64,000 nucleotides of DNA from Solanum dulcamara (Eukaryota; Streptophyta; Magnoliopsida; Solanales; Solanaceae): assembly GCF_947179165.1 (NCBI RefSeq), contig NC_077245.1, positions 20,931,740-20,995,739 of the forward strand. Reading direction: 5' to 3'. Every line of letters begins with the position of its first letter. The first letter of the stretch is position 1. Below the pieces are notes generated by a model. The model was not told where the DNA came from and did not search any database. It was given only the letters and a program-made list of their open reading frames with translations. Below are positions 46,562-56,838 of this stretch, piece after piece. A program made the position numbers and the translations under genes.

Positions 46562-47172
46562 AGGGCGTAGATGTTAGGTAAATTCAAGTTAAAAGACACG
46601 TTTACATATTATATCAGAGGAAATTTTTGTGTAACCATGAAGAATAAGTAGAACAAAAGTAATGAAAAGTAATTGCATGTATATGTAATGTATCGATATT
46701 GTATAAATAGTCTATAACTATGTATAATTATTTATCAGAGATGTATATATATATTCATACACGATGTTATAAAAAAATTATTCATTACAACAGTTCATCC
46801 TCCTCAATGAGTTAATTTTTTTCAATCTGAACCAACTCAAACTTTCTCTAAGCAGATCCAAATTTTAGATATAAGCTCCTCTCCATCTTAAAGATGAATT
46901 AAAGCAAACTACCCATTGGACAAAGTCTCTCATTGTTATTTATAACGCAACTCTTGTTATATTTGGTAAATAAGGAAAAATGTTTGTGTTTAATAATATA
47001 GAATAAAAATGTTTGTGTTTAACAATATACAAAGGCTGGTCAAAAGTACTATTTTGTGCATCAGTCGTAAAAAGTTTTACATATAACGATGTTTTACTGT
47101 GTGCTTGTTAATATTTTATTTATAAATTAAAAAGATTCTTTTGGAATAAGTATTGAGTTGAGATTATTAGTA

Positions 47173-47190
47173 CTATAAAAAAAATAAAAA
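47173..47190 (-). terminator. Pol III T-run terminator of the tRNA gene
   Basis: The minus strand after the tRNA reads TTGTTTTTATTTTTTTTATA: T runs of 5 and 8. Confidence 0.8.
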
Positions 47191-47193
47191 CAA

Positions 47194-47266
47194 CACGCCC
47201 AGTGGGACTCGAACCCACAATCGCTTGATTAGAAGTCAAGCGCCTTATCCATTAGGCCATGGGCGC
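47194..47266 (-). tRNA. tRNA-Arg (anticodon TCT)
   Basis: Read on the minus strand: acceptor GCGCCCA pairs with TGGGCGT (one G-U pair) with G as discriminator base, A box TGGCCTAATGG, anticodon arm CTTGA-CTTCTAA-TCAAG with anticodon TCT, and T arm with a perfect B box GGTTCGAGTCC. It has 73 nt and no intron; CCA is not encoded. A run of T follows the 3' end (GTTTTTATTTTTTTT), the RNA polymerase III terminator, and a CAA-type start element (ACCAACTGG) precedes the 5' end. It decodes AGA codons. All stems are intact, so it is likely a working gene. Confidence 0.95.
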
Positions 47267-48079
47267 CAGTTGGTTACATTGTACATATAATTAGTTGTAT
47301 AGCGTTAATTGAAGGAAAACAAAAAGAATGTTGAAGCTAGTTTATTATTTGCTCTTTCTTTTCTACTCTTTGGAATGGTATAGAATTAGGTAAAAGAGGA
47401 AAATGTTCCAGAGAGACCCAACCTTGCATTCAGAAGGGTATCTCTTTTAGTCCTTAATTTTACAATAGTTTTAAGGTTCTTTTTCTATATTCTACAACAT
47501 CTCATATTGATTCCTATATTTTTAAATAAATCTGTGGAAGTCTACTAATTTTTAATTGTATGAAACAAAAGAAAAAAATAAAGTTTAGGATTACTAGGTT
47601 GAGGCTTCGACTTGAGCTTAATCAAGCTTTCCACATTATCGACTCAAGCTCAATCAAGCATTTTATATTATCACCTCAAGCCAAATCATTCGAATCGACT
47701 CTTTAACATGTAGTGTTACGCCGTTAGAAGATTAAATTTACGATAAATTAGTTTGAAATTTATAAGCATTACTAGTTTAAATTGGTCATTGCATTTAACT
47801 TGATGGAATTATTTATAATATTAATCTAAATTAGAACTCAATACAAATGGCGTTCACTTAACATTGAACATAGAATAGAACTTTCAGACAAAAAAATAAA
47901 AATAAAGCAACAACAAATTCAAAAAAAATTGTGCACTGTTAATTATTTGATTTGAATTTTTAAATTCAAAATATTAATTACATTTTGTAACACCACAATG
48001 TATCTTAAATAACAATGTATGTAAAAAAAACTAATTGCATCAAAATAATTTAAAAAGTACAAAATCATATATAATTATT
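47267..48079. other. Intergenic AT-rich sequence
   Basis: Contains two imperfect CTCAAGCTCAATCAAGC-type repeats (47600-47690). No gene recognised. Confidence 0.45.
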
Positions 48080-48084
48080 GAATT
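48080..48084. repeat. Target-site duplication GAATT (left, Copia element)
   Basis: Identical to GAATT at 53416-53420. Confidence 0.93.
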
Positions 48085-48301
48085 TGTTATGAAAATAACT
48101 AACTTGACAAAATTAATTAGAAAGAAATAATAAGGGAAAGAAGAAAAGAGAAGAATTTTACGTGTTTTTCTGTGTGTGTTTTTTTCTCAGCCATTGTACC
48201 TATATATATAGGCAAAAGGATTGTTGATTACATACCAAGTGGGCAAGTTGCCCACTAACAAGTGGGGCCCACTTGGAAAGCATCACATTCATTACCTAAC
48301 A
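48085..48301 (-). repeat. 3' LTR of the Copia element (217 bp)
   Basis: Contains, in element orientation, TGTTAGG, a nested palindrome (48235-48276), a TATATATA box (48201-48210) and a pyrimidine-rich R/U5. It ends CATAACA. Confidence 0.95.
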
Positions 48302-48313
48302 CTCCCCCTTGGA
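48302..48313 (-). other. Polypurine tract of the Copia element
   Basis: The minus strand reads TCCAAGGGGGAG directly before the LTR TGTTAGG. A second GGGGGAG box lies at 48461-48467. Confidence 0.9.
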
Positions 48314-48384
48314 TGTTTATGTATAATGTGCCTCTATAAAAAAAAAAAATATACATATTTGGTAATACGCTTTGATTGCTGCCT

Positions 48385-48445
48385 CATTAAAAACCTTACC
48401 AGGAAAACCCAGTGGGATAAAACCTTGGTTAAGGAAAAAAGAGTG
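48385..48445 (-). promoter_or_regulatory. Conserved 3' UTR motif of plant Copia elements
   Basis: The minus strand contains TTATCCCACTGGGTTTTCCT and GGTAAGGTTTTTAATGAGGC, a block I know from many plant Copia elements between pol and the 3' LTR. Its function is unknown; a role in RNA processing or packaging is only supposed. Confidence 0.65.
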
Positions 48446-48477
48446 CAGCGCGTATTTTACTCCCCCTGATGAAAGCT

Positions 48478-51400
48478 TCATTTGATATTTTGGAGACGGC
48501 GCATTCCAACTTTATATCTTAATTTCTCAAAAGTTGATGTTGGTAATGCCTTTGTGAATAAATCTGCAAGATTATCACTTGAACGAACTTGTTGTACATC
48601 AATTTCACCATTCTTCTGAAGATCGTGTGTGAAAAATAATTTTGGTGAAATATGTTTCGTTCTGTCTCCTTTTATGAAACCACCTTTCAATTGAGCTATG
48701 CACGCGGCATTGTCTTCGAATATAATTGTGGGTATTTTAATATTATTTTCCAGACCACATCTTTCTTTGATGAACTGTATCATTGATCTCAACCACACAC
48801 ATTCTCTACTTGCTTCATGAATTGCTATTATTTCAGCATGATTTGAAGAAGTAGCAACAATGGACTGTTTTGTAGATCGCCATGATATAGCAGTCCCTCC
48901 GTGTGTAAACAGATAACCTGTCTGAGATCGAGCTTTATGTGGGTCTGATAAATAACCTGCATCTGCATAACCAATAAGGTCTGCGCAACCTTTGTTAGTA
49001 TAAAACAAACCCATATCAATAGTACCCTTTAGGTATCGCAAAATATGTTTGATACCGTTCCAATGCCTTCGCGTTGGGGATGAACTATACCTTGCTAGCA
49101 AATTGACAGAAAATGTTATATCAGGCCTAGTTGCGTTAGCAAGATACATAAGTGCACCAATAGCACTGAGATATGGTACTTCAGGACCAAGAATTTCTTC
49201 ATCCTCTTCTGGAGGTCGAAACTGATCCTTTTTCACTTCAAGTGATCGAACAACCATTGGAGTACTTAATGGATGTGCTTTGTCCATGTAAAATCTTTTT
49301 AAGATTTTCTCAATGTAGGCAGATTGATGGACAAAAACTCCGTCTGCTAAATGTTCAATTTGCAGACCTAGACAAAGTTTTGTCTTTCCAAAGTCTTTCA
49401 TTTCAAATTCTTTCTTTAGATATTCAATTGCCTTTTGGACCTCTACAGTGGTTCCAATGAGATTTATATCATCAACATAAACGGCGAGTATAACAAATTC
49501 TGATTCCGTTTTCTTAACAAAAACACATGGACAAATAACATCATTAATATAACCTTCATTTATTAAGTACTCACTTAGGCGATTATACCACATACGCCCT
49601 GATTGTTTCAGACCATATAATGATCTTTCGAGTTTTATTGAGTATACTTTCCGAGACTTTTTACATGCTTCAGGCAATTTTAATCCTTCTGGGATTTTCA
49701 TGTAAATTTCATTATCAAGTGAACCATAAAGGTAAGCTGTAACCACGTCCATTAGGTGTATTTCAAGATTTTTATGTACAGCTAAACTGATGAGATATCG
49801 AAATGTTATCCCATCCATAACCGGTGAATATGTTTCTTCATAGTTGACTCCGGGTCTTTGAGAGAATCCTTGTGCAACAAGGCGTGCCTTATATCTTACA
49901 ATTTCATTTCTCTCATTTCGTTTTCTAACAAAAACCCATTTATAACCAACTGGTTTTACACCTTCAGGGGTTTGGACTACAGGTCCAAAAACCTCACGTT
50001 TAGCAAGTGAGTCTAATTCTGATTGAATTGCCTTTTGCCATTCTGGCCAATCACATCTACGTCGACAATCTTCGACGGATTTAGGTTCAAGACTTTCACT
50101 ATCTTGCATAAGGTTAATTGCAACATTATATGCAAAAACATTATCAACCGTGATTTTAGATCGATCTAACTTTATCTCATCACCGAAAGAACTTATTGAA
50201 ATTTCTTCATTCACTTGAGTCTCGGGTTCACTGATTTCTTCAGGAATATCAAGATTACTCAAACCTTGGCCTTCTTTAGGAGGTTCTATTGTAGTATCAT
50301 CTTTATTATTTCTTACGCTTCTTTTTCTAGGATTTTTATCCTTTGAACCCAACGGTCTACCACGCTTCTGGCGTGTTTGAGATTCAGAAGCTATGATACT
50401 TGTAGATGATCCTTTTGGGACATCAATTCGGATAGGTACATTCACTGCAGGGATATGTGACTTAGTTATCCGTTTCAAATCAGTAAATGCATCTGGCATT
50501 TGATTTGCTATTTTCTGTAAGTGGATGATCTTCTGGACCTCCTGCTCACATGTGCGGGTGCGTGGATCAAAATGTGATAGTGATGAAACTTTCCACGCAA
50601 TTTCTTTTTCTTTTTCGGGTTCCTTTTTCTCTCCCCCTAATGGCGGGAAAATTGTTTCATCAAACCGACAATCTGCAAATCGAGCAGTGAATAAATCTCC
50701 AGTCAACGGTTCAAGGTATCGAATTATGGAGGGTGAGTCAAACCCAACATATATGCCCAACCTTCGTTGAGGGCCCATTTTTGTACGTTGTGGTGGTGCT
50801 ACAGGCACGTATACTGCACAACCAAAAATTCTTAAATGGGCTATATTTGGTTCATGACCAAATACTAATTGTGACGGAGAGTATTTATTATAATGTGTCG
50901 GTCTTAGACGTACAAGTGCTGCTGCATGTAAAATAGCATGACCCCAAACAGTAATTGGCAATTTTGTTTTCATTAGTAGAGGTCTTGCTATCAATTGTAG
51001 GCGCTTTATAAATGACTCTGCAAGGCCATTTTGAGTATGAACATGAGCAACAGGATGTTCAATTTTTATCCCAATTGATAAGCAATAATCATTAAATGCT
51101 TGGGATGTAAATTCTCCAGCATTATCAAGGCGAATGGCCTTAATTGAATAATCTGGGAATTGCGCTCTCAATCTTATTATTTGTGCTAACAATTTCGCAA
51201 ACGCCAGATTGCGAGATGATAATAAGCACACATGAGACCATCTAGATGATGCATCTATTAGGACCATAAAATATCTAAACAATCCACTAGGTGGATGAAT
51301 AGGTCCACATATATCTCCATGTATACGCTCTAAAAAGCCAGGAGATTCGATGCCAACCTTCAGGGTCGATGGTCTGGCAATTAATTTGCCTTGATAACAA

Positions 51401-51996
51401 GCAGCACATGAAAATTCATCATTTGTAAGAATCTTCTGGTTCTTTAACGGATGTCCAGTTGAATTTTCAAGAATTCGTCTCATCATTATTGATCCAGGAT
51501 GACCTATTCGATCATGCCATAGCACAAATATATTTGGATCAGTAAACTTCTGGTTTACGATCATATTTGCTTCAATTGCACTAATTTTTGCATAATATAG
51601 GCCAGATGACAGAGTTGGTAATTTTTCCAAAATATATTTCTGGCCTGAGACACTCTTGGTTATACCAAGATATTCAATATTCATTTCATTTAGTGTCTCA
51701 ACATGATATCCATTTCTGCGGATATCTTTAAAACTTAACAAGTTTCGTGAGGATTTAGAAGAAAATAGTGCATCTTCTATAACAATTTTTGTTCCCTTAG
51801 GCAGAATTATAGTAGCTCTTCCGGAGCCTTCTATCATTTTTGAATTACCAGAAATTGTAGTAACATTAGCTTTTCTTCTAAGTAAATTGGAAAAATATTT
51901 CTCGTCTTTAAATATAGCATGGGTTGTTCCACTATCAATTACACAAATATCCTCGTGATTTATCATTGATCCAAACAAGATTTGACGCATTTCCAT
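48478..51996 (-). CDS. Copia Pol polyprotein: protease, integrase, reverse transcriptase, RNase H
   Basis: A complete 1172-residue frame. Domains in order: aspartic protease with VIDSGTTHAIF (about residue 20) and the ISGNSK flap; GAG-pre-integrase (WHDRIGHPG, with CAACYQGK); integrase DDE (HGDICGPI, IRLDNAGEF, GLAESFIKRLQ); a proline/lysine-rich linker (GRPLGSKDKNPRKRS); RT (NYEETYSPV, MDVVTAYLYG, RSLYGLKQSGRMWY, catalytic YVDD in VYVDDINLIG); and RNase H (GYADAGYLSD, SSNHAEIIA, FEDNAACIAQ). It makes the enzymes for maturation, cDNA synthesis and insertion in the virus-like particle. Key residues look intact. The frame starts 132 bp after the gag stop, so it would need a spliced or re-initiated RNA. 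Small LTR promoters usually respond to stress, but that is general knowledge. Confidence 0.95.
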   Translation of the reverse strand: MEMRQILFGSMINHEDICVIDSGTTHAIFKDEKYFSNLLRRKANVTTISGNSKMIEGSGRATIILPKGTKIVIEDALFSSKSSRNLLSFKDIRRNGYHVETLNEMNIEYLGITKSVSGQKYILEKLPTLSSGLYYAKISAIEANMIVNQKFTDPNIFVLWHDRIGHPGSIMMRRILENSTGHPLKNQKILTNDEFSCAACYQGKLIARPSTLKVGIESPGFLERIHGDICGPIHPPSGLFRYFMVLIDASSRWSHVCLLSSRNLAFAKLLAQIIRLRAQFPDYSIKAIRLDNAGEFTSQAFNDYCLSIGIKIEHPVAHVHTQNGLAESFIKRLQLIARPLLMKTKLPITVWGHAILHAAALVRLRPTHYNKYSPSQLVFGHEPNIAHLRIFGCAVYVPVAPPQRTKMGPQRRLGIYVGFDSPSIIRYLEPLTGDLFTARFADCRFDETIFPPLGGEKKEPEKEKEIAWKVSSLSHFDPRTRTCEQEVQKIIHLQKIANQMPDAFTDLKRITKSHIPAVNVPIRIDVPKGSSTSIIASESQTRQKRGRPLGSKDKNPRKRSVRNNKDDTTIEPPKEGQGLSNLDIPEEISEPETQVNEEISISSFGDEIKLDRSKITVDNVFAYNVAINLMQDSESLEPKSVEDCRRRCDWPEWQKAIQSELDSLAKREVFGPVVQTPEGVKPVGYKWVFVRKRNERNEIVRYKARLVAQGFSQRPGVNYEETYSPVMDGITFRYLISLAVHKNLEIHLMDVVTAYLYGSLDNEIYMKIPEGLKLPEACKKSRKVYSIKLERSLYGLKQSGRMWYNRLSEYLINEGYINDVICPCVFVKKTESEFVILAVYVDDINLIGTTVEVQKAIEYLKKEFEMKDFGKTKLCLGLQIEHLADGVFVHQSAYIEKILKRFYMDKAHPLSTPMVVRSLEVKKDQFRPPEEDEEILGPEVPYLSAIGALMYLANATRPDITFSVNLLARYSSSPTRRHWNGIKHILRYLKGTIDMGLFYTNKGCADLIGYADAGYLSDPHKARSQTGYLFTHGGTAISWRSTKQSIVATSSNHAEIIAIHEASRECVWLRSMIQFIKERCGLENNIKIPTIIFEDNAACIAQLKGGFIKGDRTKHISPKLFFTHDLQKNGEIDVQQVRSSDNLADLFTKALPTSTFEKLRYKVGMRRLQNIK

Positions 51997-52128
51997 ATTT
52001 TCTTCATAAAGAAAGAAAGTAAATATTATAATTAATACATAATTTATTATACAAAATTTTATTTTATTACATGAATCTAGAAAAATACAAACATAATATT
52101 TAATAAATATAACAACAAAGATAATTGT
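51997..52128 (-). other. AT-rich gag-pol spacer of the Copia element
   Basis: Between the gag stop and the pol ATG lie 132 bp of very AT-rich sequence with stops in all frames, ending in a pyrimidine-rich ACTTTCTTTCTTTATGAAG stretch. This separates gag and pol, unlike the single frame of Tnt1-type elements. Confidence 0.7.
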
Positions 52129-53115
52129 TTAAATATTATCTGGCTTATCAACATTCATATTTACTTCTAGAAAATTAAAGAAATCAGCTACATCCAGATG
52201 CATGGGCTCAATATTGTCCTCAGAGATAAAATTTGTCTCTGGATTATTTTCTGCCCTCTTTAACGATGCCTGATATAGCTGAACCAAGCGTTTTGATGAC
52301 CGGCAAATCCGCGACCAGTGCCCCACACCTCCACATCTATGACATATTGTTTCTGAATTATTCTTAGGTAAAGCTTCTGGCTTTTTACCCTGCCTTTTAT
52401 ATTGCTGGTTATTTCTCGGTGCCAGCCGAGCATCATAATTAAAATTTCTTCTTTGACTACGACCACGACCACGACTGGGGCCATGGCCTCTTTCTCGTTG
52501 GTTAGAATTTGCCTGATTCACTTCAGGGAGTGGCAAAGAACCAACTGGCCGACTATCATGATTTTTCATTAATAGTTCATTATGTCTTTCAGCAATAAGA
52601 AGGTGAGAAAGTAATTCAGAATATTTTTTAAAGCCTTTTTCGCGATATTGCTGCTGCAGGAGCATATTCGCGGGTGGAAATGTGGAGTATGTTTTTTCAA
52701 GTTTATCTTGTTCCGTGATTTCATCTCCGCATAAAGTTAACTGAGCTATAATTCTAAATAAAGCAGAATTATATTCAGTTATATTTTTAAAGTCCATCAG
52801 TCTCAAATTTAACCAGTCATAACGTGCTTGTGGAAGCATGACCAACTTCAGGTGGTCATACCTTTCTTTTAAATTTTTTCACAATTTCAAAGGATCTTTT
52901 AATGTAAGATATTGTAATTTAAGACCCTCGTCGAGATGGTGGCGGAGGAAAATCATAGCTTTTGCACGGTCTTGACTAGATGCCGTGTTATCATCTTTGA
53001 TGGTGTCTGCCAGACCCATCGATTCAAGATGAATTTCGGCATCTAGTGCCCATGAGGAGTAATCTTTTCCAGAGATATCCAAAGCAACAAATTCAATTTT
53101 TGAAATATTTGCCAT
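52129..53115 (-). pseudogene. Copia gag with a single internal stop
   Basis: Gag builds the particle. From ATG 53115 (MANISKIEFVALDISGKDYS) the frame has one TGA at 52879-52881 in the segment KDPLKL-stop-KNLKERYDH, where related proteins have Trp (TGG to TGA). It then continues unbroken to 52129 with ARYDWLNLRLMDFKNITEY, EKTYSTFPPANMLLQQQYR, an Arg/Gly-rich stretch and the intact zinc knuckle CHRCGGVGHWSRIC. It ends NMNVDKPDNI. Total 328 codons. The one mutation makes full-length Gag impossible without readthrough; in trans the RNA could still be packaged. Confidence 0.92.
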
Positions 53116-53181
53116 TTTATGAAAAGAAAATTAAATAAAATTCTTACCGCTTTTTGTTACCTTCAAAAACAAATAGCCAGA

Positions 53182-53198
53182 GCCTCGTGCTGATAACG
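53182..53198 (-). other. Primer-binding region of the Copia element
   Basis: The minus strand just inside the LTR reads CGTTATCAGCACGAGGC. It is not the common initiator Met site (TGGTATCAGAGC), although ATCAG is shared. I cannot assign the primer tRNA. Confidence 0.5.
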
Positions 53199-53415
53199 TG
53201 TTATGAAAATAACTAACTTGACAAAATTAATTAGAAAGAAATAATAAGGGAAAGAAGAAAAGAGAAGAATTTTACGTGTTTTTCTGTGTGTTTTTTTTTC
53301 TCAGCCATTGTACCTATATATATAGGCAAAAGGATTGTTGATTACATACCAAGTGGGCAAGTTGCCCACTAACAAGTGGGGCCCACTTGGAAAGCATCCC
53401 ATCCATTACCTAACA
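53199..53415 (-). repeat. 5' LTR of the Copia element (217 bp)
   Basis: Same length and ends as 48085-48301 with three substitutions (one in the TGTGTGTTTT stretch, two near the CATCCCATCC end). It carries the promoter: TATATATA box on the minus strand near 53315-53324. Confidence 0.95.
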
Positions 53416-53420
53416 GAATT
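53416..53420. repeat. Target-site duplication GAATT (right)
   Basis: Matches 48080-48084. Confidence 0.93.
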
Positions 53421-54734
53421 GACATTTTACTAACTTAATTCAAGACTAATAGATTAAGTTTAGTTTTAAAATAATTATTGCATGACCAATGCGAGCCGGT
53501 TCAACAAGTCCGGGCTTTCATTGAGCTTCAACTAAGCCGAGCCCTGAGCCGGCTCGGCTCTATTCATTTGGGAACCTGGTTTTGCTTCACATGAATTTAG
53601 ACATAAATCTGTCAAATTACAGAAGATTTTCACCTTGTTGAAACTGTGAGGCGAGAGCTATACAAGCAGTGCCTTCGGATCCATGCAAATCATAAAAGGA
53701 AAGACACATGAACACTAAGAAAAGAAGCTTTATAAGCAAGAGGAACAAGGTTATCCACATGTCAACAGGTAAATCCTTCATATTTACATGTTTGATGCCG
53801 ATGTTATGGACAAGAATTTGATTAAGAACTCTTGAAGCACAGTATTTTACACCTAATACAAGTATATATCCTGCAAAAAGTTAGTCACCAAAACTCAACC
53901 ATGACCTGCTAGGAGCATATCAGATTGCATATGTCCTGAAACCTTGCATCTGAAATGTTGGTGAATGGAAAAACTCTGAATCTACCAGTATTTGGACAAC
54001 TCAAAGTCAGATGCTCTGAGTTGACCATCTTCTGCAATATGCAATACAAGAATTAATCGCCACTTGTAAGTGTCGTCTTCTAAGATACAAGTTAAATTAC
54101 AAAAGAACAAAAAGTACATCCAAATTTTGAACTTGATTTGTGGTGGCAGAAGTAATAACAACATGAGAGCAGGATGAAGAGGATTATGACTACTAGGAAA
54201 GACAAATTTCCTGCTAGGTGGTCAATAACAAGATGTTCTATTAAGGAACACTAACAAAGCTGAAATGAAAGATAAAAGGTGGTCGGAGGGTTAATCAAAA
54301 CTACCTTGTTCTGGCAAAATACCGGCCTTACAAATTACCCTATTCAAAGCATCACCAACGTTTAGACCAATAGTCATGCCATTGGTACTGGGGATGGAGG
54401 GAGCAATCTTTAAAGTGAAGAACCAAGAATCTTCTTAGTTAATAAACAACCTAATACAATCACTAATATATCCATAGCGCTTCAAGATGTATATGATGTT
54501 ATAATGCTTGAAACAACAGTTATATCAAAGATTATACTTAAGAATATACATAAAGTGAAGATTATTTTTCTTGTCCTAGGGAAACATCCCCCTTGAACTA
54601 GCAAAAATGTTTGCTACCCCTTGATCTGTTTCTCATTTTAGTGCAATGATCTTAGGTTACGTGTAGTTTCATGTTTACTTTTGCATATCCTTTTTTTTCT
54701 CAGACAAACTTAGTTTTCCCTTCTCATCATAGGA
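53421..54734. other. Intergenic and 3' flank of the rhomboid gene
   Basis: The first 160 bp contain GAGCCGGCTCGGCTC-like words. The rest is low-copy looking and without long frames. Part of 54300-54734 is probably the 3' UTR of the rhomboid gene, but no polyadenylation site can be fixed. Confidence 0.45.
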
Positions 54735-56838
54735 TCAAGTATAACCAGATACCTCACAATGAAATGCTTTGTCAGTGCAGCTCCACCATTTGGATGGAAT
54801 GCAATCAAAGTAGTGACACCAGCTACAGTACTTGTTTATGTCAATGTCATGCAGAACTGCCATTATAATTCCTGCAAGCCTGCATTTGGAGTGACAGCAA
54901 GTCAAGTCCATTATCTTAGACAATTATAACTAGCCTAAGTAATAGTTCATGGAGAAATTCGATGCAAAGAAAACTGGAGCAAGAGTAAAACCATACAAGC
55001 ATCATACAGAGATGGAACTCACAAAAAAGCAAAGATAACAAGAGCAGCACCCCTCTGAACAGGCTTGTCCAAACTGTTCCTACATTTGACAATGTCCTTG
55101 GCATCAAAGTCAAATAAGCCTCCCTTATTTCGGGCTAGTTTCTCTTGTTGAGGCTTGAACAAGAGCACAAACCCCAGAAGGAATCCTGACATAAATCCTC
55201 CAATATTAGCAAAATTATTGATGTAAGGTATCAGTCCGAGGACAAGATTAGTCATCAGGATTATCATGGTAGCCACAAGCCCTGCAAACTGCAATAAAAA
55301 GTGGGGAGATGACATTCTATACTATATGACAGCTGAGATTCGAGCAAAAAAGCTATAAGATTTCAGGACCTTATTAGTATAAGATTTCCAACTCCTGATG
55401 AGGCCAGAGAGCAGTGTACCAAGCAATCCAACCAATGCACCAGAGGAACAAACTGATGGCCGATCATGAACAAAAAGTGAAGCAACTAGACTACCAGTAA
55501 TTGCTGAGAGTATGTAGATAACTCCAATCCTTACTGCAGAAATAGGAGCTTCAATCAAAAATCCAATAAACAACTTTCTCAACGAAAGGATATATTATAA
55601 GAATATTCTTACATGGTCCAAATTCTTGCTCTAAGTGAAGTCCCACAAAGATTACTGAGGACAAGTTGATGATCAGATGAAAAAGCCCTGCATGCAACCA
55701 TGGGCTTGTGAAGATGCGCCACAATTGTTGATTATTAGTCAACAAAGTCTTCTGAAGTGCTCCAATTTCTTCCAACCTACATTGGCAAAAGATCGCATAT
55801 CTGTTACTGGCAACAGAACTTCCTCAACATAATATCATGTGCAAGACACAGTGTGCAGCTCAACATATAGGATAATATGCCTTAGTAAATAACCTCAAGA
55901 ATAAAGTAGGTACTGCAATTTTCAAGGCAGATAGGAAAAGCAGGTAATGTTTAACTTGTTTGAGAGGGATCTAGAGATCAATATGTTAGCGAACATGGAG
56001 CGATGAGTAATTGATTCTCTAAGGCCTGAAGAAATGCAACATGGAGAAGCCAGAGGTTCCATAAAGAACCAAGAAATATTTCAGAAACAGTTCATCACAT
56101 GTGTATACATACAAACTGCTTGTATCCTTCATGCAGCAAAATTTTAGTATTCTGATATCAGTTAGATGCACAAGAAACTATAGTTTTCTCAGGAGCAATA
56201 GACATCTCAATAAACATCATAGCCACAACAATTAATGCAGATGTACTAGTACACAAACTCAAATTCAAGCAACAATTCCTATTGATAGCAACCTTTCTCC
56301 AATAATTCATCAAGTATTCGGAATTTCAAATTCATAGGCGCAGATCCTGAGAAAATCACAGTTGATTCAATGCTCATTCACTTCAAACGATGCATCGAAA
56401 TTTGAAGCTTCTTCTAAACCAGTAAAATCTAAAAATAATCGAATCCGAATTTCACGATTAGCAAGAAAATAAGACAAGAAATAGAATGATTAGTGAAGAA
56501 GGAACTGACGCAGAAGCAGAGGGACCGAGCAGAGGATTCTCTGAAAGAGGCTGAAAAGAGAACCGACGGAGAGGTTTTAGGGCACAATCTCCATGAGAAT
56601 TCTCCCAACAGTCGTTAACAATCATTGTAACTGTGAAAGCGCCCAAGTGAAGGATCACAAAGAGAGAAATGATCCATGTGTTTGCTCTCTTCTGAGACAA
56701 CGGCCTAAAGAATGGGAATGGAACTTTGTCTTCTTTCAGTAGCCCGTCGGCCGTCATCTCAGTGGAGAATGCCGACGCCGTTGGAGCACAGTGTTGCCTG
56801 ATTTCAACCTGGGTTTGGGATTTCGATTTATCTGCCAT
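54735..56838 (-). CDS. RHOMBOID-like membrane protein, probably inactive (5 exons)
   Basis: Rhomboids are intramembrane serine proteases; some plant members are catalytically dead. Five exons with GT-AG borders and matching phases: 56838-56510, 55776-55613, 55533-55370, 55288-55023, 54879-54735, giving 355 residues. The N-terminal cytosolic part (MADKSKSQTQVEIRQHC) is followed by a first membrane segment (WIISLFVILHLGAFTVTMIV), the plant motif RRFSFQPLSENPLLGPSA, the loop WRIFTSPWLHAGLFHLIIN, GLHLEQEFGPLRIG, the serine motif SVCSSGALVGLLGTLLSG, the sixth helix NNFANIGGFMSGFLLGFVLL and a Cys-rich tail (KYCSWCHYFDCIPSKWWSC). Active rhomboids have GASG and NFAHIGG; here they are CSSG (Ser kept, Gly changed) and NFANIGG (His to Asn). 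Length and exon pattern match plant RBL proteins. No frame damage, so probably expressed. Confidence 0.93.

Larger units (their letters stand above)
48085..53415 (-). mobile_element. Complete Ty1/copia LTR retrotransposon, 5331 bp
   Basis: Two 217 bp LTRs (TGTTATG ... CTAACA on the plus strand) with GAATT target duplications, gag and pol on the minus strand, a polypurine tract and a primer site. Domain order protease-integrase-RT-RNase H identifies Ty1/copia. The LTRs differ at 3 of 217 positions by hand count, pol is intact and gag has one stop, so this is the youngest insertion in the window. Confidence 0.97.

Noticed and set aside
50525..50936. Plus-strand open frames opposite the Copia pol gene
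   Set aside because: They are antisense shadows of the intact 1172-codon frame and have no family resemblance.
53480..53570. GAGCCGGCTCGGCTC words after the Copia element as the end of another hAT transposon
   Set aside because: Suggestive of known plant repeats, but no terminal repeat or partner end could be found.
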